Below are positions 8,817 through 17,229 of a stretch of DNA of 33,205 bases, piece after piece (within the stretch, counting starts at the first letter, position 1; every line of letters starts with the position of its first letter). This DNA comes from Nonomuraea turkmeniaca. GTDB taxonomy: Bacteria; Actinomycetota; Actinomycetes; Streptosporangiales; Streptosporangiaceae. The stretch covers positions 1-33,205 of the forward strand of contig NZ_VCKY01000116.1 of assembly GCF_005889735.1 (NCBI RefSeq). The letters run 5' to 3'. Position numbers and translations under genes: made by a program. The notes under the pieces are model-generated. The model saw nothing but the letters and a program-made list of their open reading frames with translations, was not told the origin of the DNA and made no database searches.

Positions 8817-9081
8817 GCTTGAGCCTCCGTATGCGAATCATGGGCAAGGGTTCGTGCGGGACACACCCGCGGGACCGACGCCGCGTCCCGGTGGGGACAC
8901 ACACCACAGGCGTCGGGACGGTAGCCCTCTGTTGAGCACCACCGAGCCGGTAGGGGAGATCACCTCGGGCACTCAGTGTGGGAATGTCGCCGAAAATTGT
9001 CAAGGATGTAGTGAAAAGTTTCGGAGCGGCAGCTGCTGTTTACGCCAATTGTGCTGGCTCAATGTGTAACTTATTGTTCTT

Positions 9082-9090
9082 GAAAGTTTC
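9082..9090. promoter_or_regulatory. GAAAGTTTC operator, distal xylanase side
   Basis: This is an imperfect palindrome (TTGAAAGTTTCGG context) about 270 bases upstream of the xylanase start. Its centre is 38 bases from that of the copy at 9120-9128, and the looser GAAAAGTTTC version at 9013-9022 is nearer the gene. The word matches the known xylanase-gene repressor box of Streptomyces (GAAAnTTTC). Confidence 0.55.
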
Positions 9091-9117
9091 GGCCGCTGTC
9101 ACTGGGTGGGGGATCGG

Positions 9118-9130
9118 ATGAAAGTTTCAT
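9118..9130. promoter_or_regulatory. GAAAGTTTC operator (ATGAAAGTTTCAT)
   Basis: This is a 13-base palindrome with a single unpaired central base, the same type as at 3700-3712. It lies 99 bases before the TTGACA of the plus-strand promoter candidate and about 300 bases from the xylanase start. Confidence 0.55.
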
Positions 9131-9228
9131 GGCGCCGCTCTCGCTGGTCAACAGCGGCGAGACTCGAAAATCCGAGGTGAGCGGGCTCAGCTGCTGCCTC
9201 CTCCGGCCAGCTGCAAGCTAAGGCGCTC

Positions 9229-9256
9229 TTGACAGTACCTTTCTGCCTCGTATTTG
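9229..9256 (+). promoter_or_regulatory. Candidate sigma-70-type promoter for the CE1-GH43-CE1-GH27 operon
   Basis: A perfect TTGACA (9229-9234), a 16-base spacer and TATTTG (9251-9256) lie about 90 bases before the CE1 start. Transcription from here would cross the operator at 9315-9328 about 50 bases later, consistent with roadblock repression. The -10 match is moderate, so this is a prediction only. Confidence 0.35.
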
Positions 9257-9314
9257 CTCCGTCCCGCCACCACCTCCATACCGGCCCGAGGGGACACTCG
9301 ACCAGCCAGCGGGT

Positions 9315-9328
9315 TGTTAGCGCTAACA
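9315..9328. promoter_or_regulatory. LacI-type operator TGTTAGCGCTAACA
   Basis: This perfect 14-base palindrome is identical to the site at 3525-3538. It ends two bases before the GGAGAGG ribosome binding site of the CE1 gene, so bound repressor would block elongation into, or expression of, the four-gene run. Confidence 0.75.
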
Positions 9329-9344
9329 GCGGAGAGGCGAACCA

Positions 9345-10676
9345 ATGAAGCGAAGTGAACCGCGGACGAGAAGGTACGCGGGCATCGGAGCCGCCCTGGC
9401 GGCTCTGATCACGGCGGTGGTCACCGCGCTGTCCGTGTTCCTCACGGCCGCGCCGGGAGCGTCGGCGGCGGTCCTGACCGAAGTGACGAGCTTCGGCGCC
9501 AACCCCGGCGGTCTGCGGATGTACGTCTACGTCCCCGACAGATTGGCATCCCGGCCGGGCGTCGTGGTGGCGATGCACGGCTGCAACGGCTGGGCTCCGG
9601 GCTTCCACCAAGGGACCGAGTTCGCCTCGTTAGCCGACCGGTACGGTTTCATCGTCATCTACCCGCAGGCGAACAAGAGCGCCAACGGCATGTCGAACTG
9701 CTTCGACGTGTGGTCGAACGAGGCCCTGCGGCACGGTGGCGGCAGCGACCCGGTGTCGATCGTCTCCATGACGAACTACGTGCTCCAACGCTACGACGGT
9801 GACCCGCAGCGGGTGTTCGCCACCGGCTTCTCCTCCGGCGCGATGGAGACCCTCAACCTGCTCGCCACGTACCCGGACGTGTTCAAGGCCGGCGCGCCTT
9901 TCGCGGGTGTTCCCTACGGTTGCCTCGGGCCCGCCGGGTGTGGGGACAAGACGCCGCAGCAGTGGGGTGACCTGGTCAGGAACGCCTACCCCGGCTACAC
10001 CGGGCCCCGCCCGCGCGTGATGGCCTGGCACGGCACCGCCGACTCCGTGCTGCCGTACACGATGTTGCAGGAGGAGGTCGACCAGTGGACCAACGTGCAC
10101 GGACTGAGCCAGACCCCCACCTCCACTGACAGCCCGCAATCCGGATGGACCCGGCGGGTCTTCGGCTCCGGGCAGGTCGAGGCGTACACCATCACCGGAG
10201 CCGGCCACGACCTGCCGCGCACTGGGATGGCCGCGTACGCCATCCGCTTCTTCGGCCTGGACGGCGGCTCGTCCACCACGACGCCGACGCCACCACCCGC
10301 CGGGCAGATCAAGGGAGTCGGCTCCGGGCGTTGCGTGGATGTGCCCAACGCCGCCACCACGGACGGCACCGCGGTGCAGTTGTGGGACTGCAATGGGCGG
10401 AGTAACCAGCAGTGGGCCGCCACGTCGGCCGGTGAGCTCAGGGTCTACGGCAACAAATGCCTCGACGCGGCCGGCACCGGCAACGGCGCCGTCATCCAGA
10501 TCTACTCCTGCCACGGCGGCGACAACCAGAAATGGCGCCTGAACGCCGACGGCACCATCACCGGCGTGCAGTCCGGGCTGTGCCTGGACGCCGTGGGCCA
10601 GGGCACCGCCAACGGCACCCGGATCCAGCTCTACTCCTGCCACGGCGGCGCCAACCAGCGCTGGACCCGCACCTGA
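9345..10676 (+). CDS. Secreted CE1 (PHB-depolymerase-like) acetylxylan/feruloyl esterase with CBM13
   Basis: A 443-residue secreted alpha/beta-hydrolase. ATG at 9345 follows GGAGAGG by seven bases. The Sec signal ends at about residue 42 (PGASAAV). The catalytic domain (about 45-310) belongs to the PHB-depolymerase-like branch of CE1: oxyanion segment MHGCNG, S163 in GFSSG, D233 in HGTADSV and H288 in GAGHDLP complete the triad. A TTTPTPPP linker precedes a CBM13 (about 320-443) with three repeats, almost matching that of the GH10 xylanase (NKCLDAAGTGNGA, GVQSGLCLDAVG). Likely reaction: removal of acetyl or feruloyl groups from xylan so the xylanase can act. First gene of a four-gene same-strand run; 46 bases to the next. 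The exact ester specificity cannot be read from sequence. Confidence 0.88.
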   Translation: MKRSEPRTRRYAGIGAALAALITAVVTALSVFLTAAPGASAAVLTEVTSFGANPGGLRMYVYVPDRLASRPGVVVAMHGCNGWAPGFHQGTEFASLADRYGFIVIYPQANKSANGMSNCFDVWSNEALRHGGGSDPVSIVSMTNYVLQRYDGDPQRVFATGFSSGAMETLNLLATYPDVFKAGAPFAGVPYGCLGPAGCGDKTPQQWGDLVRNAYPGYTGPRPRVMAWHGTADSVLPYTMLQEEVDQWTNVHGLSQTPTSTDSPQSGWTRRVFGSGQVEAYTITGAGHDLPRTGMAAYAIRFFGLDGGSSTTTPTPPPAGQIKGVGSGRCVDVPNAATTDGTAVQLWDCNGRSNQQWAATSAGELRVYGNKCLDAAGTGNGAVIQIYSCHGGDNQKWRLNADGTITGVQSGLCLDAVGQGTANGTRIQLYSCHGGANQRWTRT

Positions 10677-10722
10677 CACACCGCGGCTCGCACCCATGCC
10701 CGCCCGACTTCGGAAGGTGACC

Positions 10723-12579
10723 ATGAAAGTCGCATCCCCCCTTCGGCTCGGCGTCATGGCGAGGTTCGGCGTCATGGCGAGGCGCGGTGTGCTGGCGATC
10801 GTGGCGCTGCTCTGCGCAGTGGCACTGATCCCGGGCACGGCCAGGGCCGACAACCCGATCGTGCAGACGATCTACACCGCCGACCCCGCTCCACTGGTGC
10901 ACGACGGCCGGGTATACCTCTACACGGGACACGACGAGGACGGCTCGACGTGGTTCACCATGAAGGAGTGGCGGGTCTGGTCGTCCGCGGACATGGTGAA
11001 CTGGACCGACCACGGCTCGCCGATGAGCCTCGCCACCTTCAGCTGGGCGAGCGCGGACGCGTGGGCGGGCCAGGCCGTCTACCGGAACGGCAAGTTCTAC
11101 TGGTACGTCCCGGTGAAGGACCGGGCGAGCGGCCAGATGGCCATCGGGGTCGGCGTCTCCAACAGTCCCACCGGGCCTTTCACCGACGCCATCGGCCGCC
11201 CGCTGGTCAGGAACGGTGAGATCGACCCCACGGTCTTCATCGACGACAACGGGCAGGCCTACCTGTACTGGGGCAACCCCAACCTGTGGTACGTCAGGCT
11301 CAACGCCGACATGATCTCGTACTCGGGCAGCCCCACCCAGATTCCGCTCACCACCGCGGGCTTCGGCACCCGCACCGGCGACGCGAGCCGTCCGACCCTG
11401 TACGAAGAGGGACCCTGGGTCTACAAGCGCAACGGCCTCTACTACAACGTCTTCGCGGCGAAATGTTGTTCGGAGTTCATCGGTTACTCGACGGCCCCCG
11501 GCCCCACCGGGCCCTGGACCTACCGCGGGACGGTCATGCCCACGCAGGGCAGCAGCTTCACCAACCACCCCGGAATCATCGACTTCAACGGCGGGTCCTA
11601 TTTCTTCTACCACAACGGCGCCCTACCGGGCGGTGGCGGCTTCACCCGCTCGGTGGCCGTGGAGAAGTTCAGCTACAACGCCGACGGAACCATTCCCACG
11701 ATCAACATGACCACGACCGGAGCGCCCCAGGTGGGCACGTTGAACCCCTACGTCCGCCAGGAGGCCGAGACGATCGCCTGGGAGTCCGGCGTGGAGACCG
11801 AACCCGCCGGCGAGGGCGGCATGAACGTCGGGTGGATCGAGAACGGCGACTACATCAAGGTCAAGGGCGTCGCCTTCGGCTCCGGCGCGACGTCCTTCAG
11901 CGCGCGGGTGGCCTCGGCGACCAGCGGTGGCCGGATCGAGATCCGCCTGGACGGAGTCAACGGAACGCTGGTGGGGACGTGCACCGTTCCGGGCACCGGC
12001 GGCTGGCAGACGTGGACGACGGTCACCTGCCCGGTGAACGGCGCGACGGGCACCCATGACCTGTACTTCAAGTACACCGGCGGCAGCGGCAACCTGTTCA
12101 ACGTGAACTGGTGGCAGTTCACCGGCGGCCCCGCTACCGGCGGGAACCTGCTGACCAACGGCGACATGGAGAGCGGCACCACGGGCTGGGGCGCGTCCGG
12201 CGGAACCCTGTCGTCCGTCACCGCCCCGGTGCACGGCGGCGCGCGGGCGCTGTCCATCGCCGGGCGCACGGCGTCATGGAACGGCACCACCCAGGACGTG
12301 ACCGCCAAGCTCACCAACGGCAAGAGCTACACCACGAGTGTCTGGGTGCGGTCGCAGAGCGGCACGCCCAGCGCGAAGGCGACCCTGGCGGTCACCGCCG
12401 GCGGCACGACGAGTTACCTCCAGCTCACTCCGGCGACGCCGGTGAACTCCGGTGGCTGGACCCAGCTCACCGGTACGGCGACCGTGTCGTGGAGCGGGAC
12501 GCTGACCGGCGCCACCTTCTACGTCGAGACGGCCGCGGGCACCGACGCCTTCTCCATCGACGACGCCTCGTTCCAGTAG
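10723..12579 (+). CDS. Secreted GH43 arabinofuranosidase/arabinoxylan arabinofuranohydrolase with CBM6 and CBM4/22-type domains
   Basis: A 618-residue secreted five-bladed propeller enzyme. ATG at 10723 has GGAAGG five bases upstream; an ATG at 10696 lacks one. The signal peptide ends near GTARAD (about 43) and contains a duplicated GVMAR unit encoded by an 18-base repeat. The GH43 triad is visible: D54 in TADPAP (base), D168 in EIDPTVF (pKa modulator) and E229 in EEGPWV (acid). The propeller runs to about 335. Residues about 343-470 are a CBM6 (RQEAETIAW start, VNWWQF end). About 475-618 resembles CBM4/22 (LLTNGDMESG, WNGTTQDVT, FSIDDASF). The enzyme would remove arabinose side chains from arabinoxylan or arabinan. 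The domain order is common in actinomycete arabinofuranosidases. Confidence 0.9.
   Translation: MKVASPLRLGVMARFGVMARRGVLAIVALLCAVALIPGTARADNPIVQTIYTADPAPLVHDGRVYLYTGHDEDGSTWFTMKEWRVWSSADMVNWTDHGSPMSLATFSWASADAWAGQAVYRNGKFYWYVPVKDRASGQMAIGVGVSNSPTGPFTDAIGRPLVRNGEIDPTVFIDDNGQAYLYWGNPNLWYVRLNADMISYSGSPTQIPLTTAGFGTRTGDASRPTLYEEGPWVYKRNGLYYNVFAAKCCSEFIGYSTAPGPTGPWTYRGTVMPTQGSSFTNHPGIIDFNGGSYFFYHNGALPGGGGFTRSVAVEKFSYNADGTIPTINMTTTGAPQVGTLNPYVRQEAETIAWESGVETEPAGEGGMNVGWIENGDYIKVKGVAFGSGATSFSARVASATSGGRIEIRLDGVNGTLVGTCTVPGTGGWQTWTTVTCPVNGATGTHDLYFKYTGGSGNLFNVNWWQFTGGPATGGNLLTNGDMESGTTGWGASGGTLSSVTAPVHGGARALSIAGRTASWNGTTQDVTAKLTNGKSYTTSVWVRSQSGTPSAKATLAVTAGGTTSYLQLTPATPVNSGGWTQLTGTATVSWSGTLTGATFYVETAAGTDAFSIDDASFQ
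10749..10782 (+). repeat. 18-base tandem duplication in the GH43 signal peptide coding region
   Basis: CGGCGTCATGGCGAGG occurs at 10749-10764 and again at 10767-10782 (period 18), keeping frame and adding six residues to the n-region. Each copy brings an in-frame ATG (10756, 10774), giving two further possible starts that would still leave a signal peptide. Confidence 0.85.
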
Positions 12580-12673
12580 TCCAAGCCGGCCGATGCTCTC
12601 GCCGAACAAGGGAGCAGCACATGGTCCCTCCATCCAGACGCATCGGAATCCGCACCAAGATCGGAGTTAAGTG

Positions 12674-13942
12674 ATGTCAGGACGCGGCTCCCTTTTCACC
12701 ACGTTCGCGGTCGCCGCCGCGGCACTTCTCGTACTGGCCACGGGCCGTGCGGCGATGAGCAGCGACTCCGGCACAGCCGCGGTGCCCGTCGGCGCCCTCG
12801 CGACGACCGCCGGATGCGGCAAGACCCCGACGCTGAGGAGCGGTACGCAGTCGATTCAGACCAGCGGCAAGAATCGCTCCTTCATCCTCCGGCTTCCCGA
12901 CAACTACCAGAACAACACCCCCTACCGGTTGATCTTCGGCTTCCACTGGCGGGGCGGCACCGCCACCGACGTCGACTCCGGCGGAACCAGCGGGTACCCC
13001 TGGTCCTTCTACGGACTCAGGCAACTGTCCAACAACGGCGCGATCTTCGTCGCGCCCCAGGGCTTCAACAACGGCTGGGCGAATACCAACGGTGAGGACG
13101 TCACCTTCGTCGACGACATGATCCGGCTAGTCGAGTCGGATCTCTGCGTCGACACCTCGCAGCGCTTCGCCACCGGTTTCAGCTACGGCGGCGGGATGAG
13201 CTTCTCTCTCGCGTGCTCGCGGGCGACGGTCTTCCGCGCGGTCGCGGTCTTCTCCGGCGCGCAGCTCAGCGGGTGCAGCGGCGGGACTCAGCCCATCGCG
13301 TACATGGGGCTGCACGGCATCGGGGACACGGTGCTCAACATCTCGCAGGGACGGTCGCTGCGTGACAGGTTCGTCCGCAACAACGGCTGTACCGCGCAGA
13401 ACCCGCCCGAGCCGAGTTCGGGCAGCCGCAGCCACATCGTCACCACCTACTCCGGGTGCCGGGACGGTTATCCGGTCGTCTGGGCCGCGTACGACAACGG
13501 CCACACGCCCGCCCCGGTGGACGGCACCTACACCGACAGCGGCGTCTCGACCTGGACCAAGGCAGAGGTGTGGAAGTTCTTCTCCCAGTTCGGGAGCACC
13601 TCATCGCCGAGCCCCCAACCCGGTGGATGCACGGCCACGATGGAGACCGTCAACTCCTGGTCCGGCGGTTTCCAGTCCACCGTGACCGTCCGCGCCGGCA
13701 GCAGCCCCGTCAACGGATGGACGGTCGGCTGGACCTGGCCGGGCGGGCAGACGATCAGCAGCCTGTGGAACGGCATCCGCTCCGGCTCCGGAGCCGGCGT
13801 GACCGTACGCAACGAGGCCTACAACGGCTCCATCGCCCCCGGCGGCACCACCACGTTCGGCTTCACCGCCAACGGCACCGCGGCCACCCCCACCCTTTCC
13901 TGCGACGCCGGAGCATCAACCGCTGCTGACCGACCCGCATGA
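12674..13942 (+). CDS. Secreted CE1 feruloyl-esterase-like protein with C-terminal CBM2
   Basis: A 422-residue secreted alpha/beta-hydrolase. The start is ATG 12674, seven bases after CGGAG (a GTG lies three bases earlier). A signal peptide covers about 1-42. The catalytic domain (about 45-315) shows oxyanion segment FGFHWRGG, S170 in GFSYGGG, D218 in HGIGDTV and H277 in DNGHTPAP. This branch includes fungal and bacterial feruloyl esterases and LpqC-like proteins. A short SSPSPQPGG linker leads to a cellulose/xylan-binding CBM2 (about 325-415) with the WSGGFQ, GWTVGW and NGSIAPGG segments. The C-terminal cysteine of the CBM is followed by a short tail. Third gene of the run, 13 bases before the GH27 gene. 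Probable role: cleaving ferulate esters on arabinose of arabinoxylan; acetyl or other ester substrates remain possible. Confidence 0.85.
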   Translation: MSGRGSLFTTFAVAAAALLVLATGRAAMSSDSGTAAVPVGALATTAGCGKTPTLRSGTQSIQTSGKNRSFILRLPDNYQNNTPYRLIFGFHWRGGTATDVDSGGTSGYPWSFYGLRQLSNNGAIFVAPQGFNNGWANTNGEDVTFVDDMIRLVESDLCVDTSQRFATGFSYGGGMSFSLACSRATVFRAVAVFSGAQLSGCSGGTQPIAYMGLHGIGDTVLNISQGRSLRDRFVRNNGCTAQNPPEPSSGSRSHIVTTYSGCRDGYPVVWAAYDNGHTPAPVDGTYTDSGVSTWTKAEVWKFFSQFGSTSSPSPQPGGCTATMETVNSWSGGFQSTVTVRAGSSPVNGWTVGWTWPGGQTISSLWNGIRSGSGAGVTVRNEAYNGSIAPGGTTTFGFTANGTAATPTLSCDAGASTAADRPA

Positions 13943-13955
13943 AGAGGAGAGCCAG

Positions 13956-15533
13956 ATGCGTAAGATCATTCGATTGACTCTGGCGGCGATACTGGCCGCA
14001 GGTTCCCTGGTCGCGATCGGCGGCACGTCGTCGCCGGCCGCCGCGCTGGACAACGGGCTCGCCCGTACGCCGCAGATGGGGTGGAACGACTGGAACACCT
14101 TCTTCTGCAACGTGAACGAGAGCCTCATCCGGCAGACCGCGGACGTCATGGTCTCCAGCGGCATGGCGGCCGCCGGCTATGAATACGTCAACATCGACGA
14201 CTGCTGGTCGACGAGGAGCCGCGACGCCAACGGCAACCTGGTGCCGGACCCGCAGAAGTTCCCCAGCGGCATGAAGGCCCTGGCGGACTACGTGCACTCC
14301 AAGGGGCTCAAGCTCGGCATCTACTCCTCGGCGGGGACGACCACGTGCGCGGGGTACCCCGCCAGCCTGGGCTACGAGCAGCGCGACGCCGCCCTGTGGG
14401 CGTCCTGGGGCATCGACTACCTGAAGTACGACAACTGCGGCGACCACCAGGGCAGGACCGGGCTGCAGCGCTACACCGCCATGCGTGACGCGCTGGCCGC
14501 CACCGGACGCCCGATCCTCTACAGCCTGTGCAACTGGGGCCAGGAGAACGTGTGGACCTGGGGGATGCCGGTGGGCAACTCCTGGCGCACGACGGGCGAC
14601 ATCGCGGCGAACTGGAACTCCATCATGGGCATCCTGGACCAGCAGGTCGGGCTCGAGGCGTACTCGGGACCGGGAGGCTGGAACGACCCCGACATGCTGG
14701 AGGTCGGCGTCGGCGCGCTCACGGCTACCGAGGGACGGGCGCACTTCAGCCTGTGGTCGCTGCTGAACGCGCCGCTCATCGCGGGCAACGACATCCGGTC
14801 GATGAGCGCCGAGACCCGGTCCATCCTGACGAACACCGAGGTCATCGCGGTCAACCAGGACTGGGGCGGCCGGCAGGGCCACAAGATCAGCGACAACGGG
14901 AACCTGGAGGTCTGGCGTAAGCCGATGTCCAACGGCTCGGTCGCGGTCGTCCTGCTCAACCGGGGCACCTCGACCTCGACGGTCTCCACCACCGCGTCCG
15001 CCCTGGGCCTGGGCTCGGCGTCCTCCTACTCGGTGCGCGACCTGTGGGCGCACACGACGGCCTCCTCGTCCGGGACGATCAGCGCGTCGGTGCCCGGGCA
15101 CGGAGCGGCCATGTACATCGTCACCGGAGGGGGCATCACGCCCACCCCCACGGGTGCGATCAAGGGGGTCGGCTCGGGCCGGTGCCTGGACGTCACCGGC
15201 GCCTCGCAGACCAACGGCGCGCAGGCGCAGATCTGGGACTGCAACGGCCAGCCCAACCAGCAGTGGACGCCCACCGCGAACGGTGAGCTACGGGTCTACG
15301 GGAACAAGTGCCTGGACGTCTACAACGGCGGCACCGCCGACGGCGCCCAGGTGATCATCTGGGACTGCAACGGGCAGTCCAACCAGCAGTGGCGCCTCAA
15401 CGCCGACGGCACCATCACCGCCGTCGGCGCCGGCAAATGCCTGGACGTGCCGAACAACGCCACCGCCAACGGCATCAAGCTGGTCATCTGGTCCTGCAAC
15501 GGTGGCGCCAACCAGCGGTGGACCCGCACCTGA
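13956..15533 (+). CDS. Secreted GH27 alpha-galactosidase/beta-L-arabinopyranosidase with CBM13
   Basis: A 525-residue secreted retaining glycosidase. ATG at 13956 follows an AGGAGAG site. The Sec signal ends near SPAAALDNG (about 31). The GH27 barrel (about 33-300) starts with the TPQMGWNDWN signature; NIDDCW binds the substrate; D159 in KYDNCG is the nucleophile and D215 in RTTGDI the acid/base; GGWNDPDML is also present. A beta-sandwich follows to about 390, then a CBM13 (about 400-525) with three repeats (CLDVTGAS, CLDVYNGG, CLDVPNNA). The module resembles the two others in this window but is more divergent. GH27 includes alpha-galactosidases, and in Streptomyces also beta-L-arabinopyranosidases. 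Given the arabinose theme of the cluster the latter is plausible, but sequence alone does not decide. Last gene of the run. Confidence 0.9.
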   Translation: MRKIIRLTLAAILAAGSLVAIGGTSSPAAALDNGLARTPQMGWNDWNTFFCNVNESLIRQTADVMVSSGMAAAGYEYVNIDDCWSTRSRDANGNLVPDPQKFPSGMKALADYVHSKGLKLGIYSSAGTTTCAGYPASLGYEQRDAALWASWGIDYLKYDNCGDHQGRTGLQRYTAMRDALAATGRPILYSLCNWGQENVWTWGMPVGNSWRTTGDIAANWNSIMGILDQQVGLEAYSGPGGWNDPDMLEVGVGALTATEGRAHFSLWSLLNAPLIAGNDIRSMSAETRSILTNTEVIAVNQDWGGRQGHKISDNGNLEVWRKPMSNGSVAVVLLNRGTSTSTVSTTASALGLGSASSYSVRDLWAHTTASSSGTISASVPGHGAAMYIVTGGGITPTPTGAIKGVGSGRCLDVTGASQTNGAQAQIWDCNGQPNQQWTPTANGELRVYGNKCLDVYNGGTADGAQVIIWDCNGQSNQQWRLNADGTITAVGAGKCLDVPNNATANGIKLVIWSCNGGANQRWTRT

Positions 15534-15569
15534 GGACCGGACTCCATGACCCCGACGGCGGTGATGCGT

Positions 15570-17195
15570 TCAGGCCGACTGCCGCAGCGACATCACCGCC
15601 CAGGGCGCGAGTTCGACGTCGAGATCGAGCACGCCGTCGTCGGGCACGGTCAGCGTGAACCGGAGCAGCGAGTCGGCCACCCCGGTCAGGTACTCGCTCT
15701 CGGCCCTGGACAGGTTGAGGGGTGACCCGAGCCGGTGCCAGGCCTCGGCGGCGTTGCCGTGCTCCCAGTCCACGATCTCGACGAGGAACGTCGCGCCAGG
15801 CTCAAGCCCGCCGATCGAGTGGTGGATCCGCCGGCTCGGGCCCACCTCGGCCAGCGCGCGTGCCGCCGGGTACGAGTTCGCCGAGCCGACGCCCTTCATG
15901 GCCATGTCCTCGGGGTAGTTGTAGAACACCGCCGACACGGCCGACGTACGGCTGTCCCGGGTCACGACGCCGTCGGGCGTCGCGAGGAGCAGCCGGTCGC
16001 CGAGCCGCCCCAGCATCGTGAACGCGTGGAACGTGGGTTTGTGGATGCCGCCCTCGTTCACCAGCCCGAATCCGCCGTGGAACGGTCCGATCCCGGCGCC
16101 TCCCTCCTCGAACACGTCCGTGAAGGTCCAGTAGGAGATGGAGTCGGCGAGGGTCGCGCACTGCAGGTACGACCTCGTGATGGAGGTCGCCGCGAACGGC
16201 GTGTCGTGGATGAAGTCGCGGGCGGACGGCGACGTCGACCACTCGGTGATGTGGATCTCCGCCTCGGGGTACGCGCTGTTCCGCACGAGCTTGTGCAGGA
16301 GGGTCAGGTCGTCGAAGGTGGCATCGGCGTACCGGGTGATGTGCACGGCCTCGCCGTTGGCGCCGTACGCGAAGTCGGTGGGGTACAGGTGGGTCGAGAT
16401 GAAGTCGATCGGGAGCTCGCGTTCCGCGCACCAGGCGATGAAGTCCTCGATCCAGACGGGGCGCCAGTCGAGCGCGTCCACGTCGGTCGCGGCAGCCGTC
16501 GCGAGCATCGCGGAGCGGTCCTCGGTCTCGCCCTTGTAGCGGTCGTCGGGCACGAAGACGCTCGTCGCGGGCCCGCCCACTTTCAAGGCCGGATCGATCT
16601 TCTTGATCGCTCGCACGGTCTGCTCGTAGAGCTCGAAGTACTCGCTCTTCGTGCCGGTCCAGAAGTGGGGGACCAGGTTCGGCTCGTTCCATACCTCGAA
16701 GCGCCACTCCCGCACCTCGTCGAGCCCGTACCGGTCGATCCAGTGCTCGACCGACCTCGTGACCAGCTCGACCCAGCGCGCCATGTCCTTGGGCGGGCTG
16801 CAGTGAGCGCCCCACCAGAACACGGTCCCGGTCTGCGTCGCCAGCTCGCGCGGCATGAATCCCAGCTCGACGAAGGGACGGACGCCGCAGTCCAGGAGGA
16901 AGTCGAAGACCTTGTCGACGTAGCTGAACGTGTACACGGGCGAGGGGAGGGGCGCGTCCGGGCCGAAACCGCCGCCGTAACTCTCCCGGTAGACGAACAT
17001 GTCGTCGTGGAAGACACCGTGAAAGCGGATGTACTGGATTCCCGACGCGGCGACGACCTCGGCGAATTGTTGTCGCCAGTCCGCGCGTAGTGCCTCGTTC
17101 GCCCGCCCGGCGCCAATGCACCTGCTCCAGACGTGCGGGAGCACACTCTCCCCACGCAGCTCACCGTCGATCCGGAGCCGGGGTTCTCTCTTCAT
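15570..17195 (-). CDS. Cytoplasmic GH39 beta-xylosidase
   Basis: A 541-residue retaining glycosidase without a signal peptide, so it acts on imported oligosaccharides. I start it at ATG 17195 (MKREPRLRID), 34 bases after the preceding permease stop; an upstream in-frame ATG at 17246 would overlap that gene and add an unconserved extension. GH39 marks: VWSRCIGAGRA near the N-terminus, IRFHGVFHDDM, acid/base E171 in VWNEPNL and nucleophile E318 in HITEWS, then YWTFTDVFEE. The C-terminal beta-sandwich ends ELAPWAVMSL. It is last in the SBP-permease-permease-hydrolase operon, which fits xylobiose/xylotriose uptake followed by hydrolysis to xylose. Some GH39 members act on other sugars (iduronate, arabinopyranose), so xylose specificity is inference from family and context. 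Confidence 0.88.
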   Translation of the reverse strand: MKREPRLRIDGELRGESVLPHVWSRCIGAGRANEALRADWRQQFAEVVAASGIQYIRFHGVFHDDMFVYRESYGGGFGPDAPLPSPVYTFSYVDKVFDFLLDCGVRPFVELGFMPRELATQTGTVFWWGAHCSPPKDMARWVELVTRSVEHWIDRYGLDEVREWRFEVWNEPNLVPHFWTGTKSEYFELYEQTVRAIKKIDPALKVGGPATSVFVPDDRYKGETEDRSAMLATAAATDVDALDWRPVWIEDFIAWCAERELPIDFISTHLYPTDFAYGANGEAVHITRYADATFDDLTLLHKLVRNSAYPEAEIHITEWSTSPSARDFIHDTPFAATSITRSYLQCATLADSISYWTFTDVFEEGGAGIGPFHGGFGLVNEGGIHKPTFHAFTMLGRLGDRLLLATPDGVVTRDSRTSAVSAVFYNYPEDMAMKGVGSANSYPAARALAEVGPSRRIHHSIGGLEPGATFLVEIVDWEHGNAAEAWHRLGSPLNLSRAESEYLTGVADSLLRFTLTVPDDGVLDLDVELAPWAVMSLRQSA

Positions 17196-17229
17196 GGCCT
17201 CACTTCTCTTCACGAAAGACTTCAAAGCA

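Larger units (their letters stand above)
8817..9344. other. Divergent control region between GH10 xylanase and the CE1-led operon
   Basis: This 528-base gap holds no gene. On the xylanase side, TTGACA on the minus strand (9003-8998) with CACACT 17 bases on (8980-8975) is a weak promoter candidate. GAAA-AG-TTTC at 9013-9022 lies just upstream of it, and GAAAGTTTC copies lie at 9082-9090 and 9120-9128. On the other side are a TTGACA-N16-TATTTG pair and one TGTTAGCGCTAACA operator. The two flanking genes thus appear to use different operators. Confidence 0.65.
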
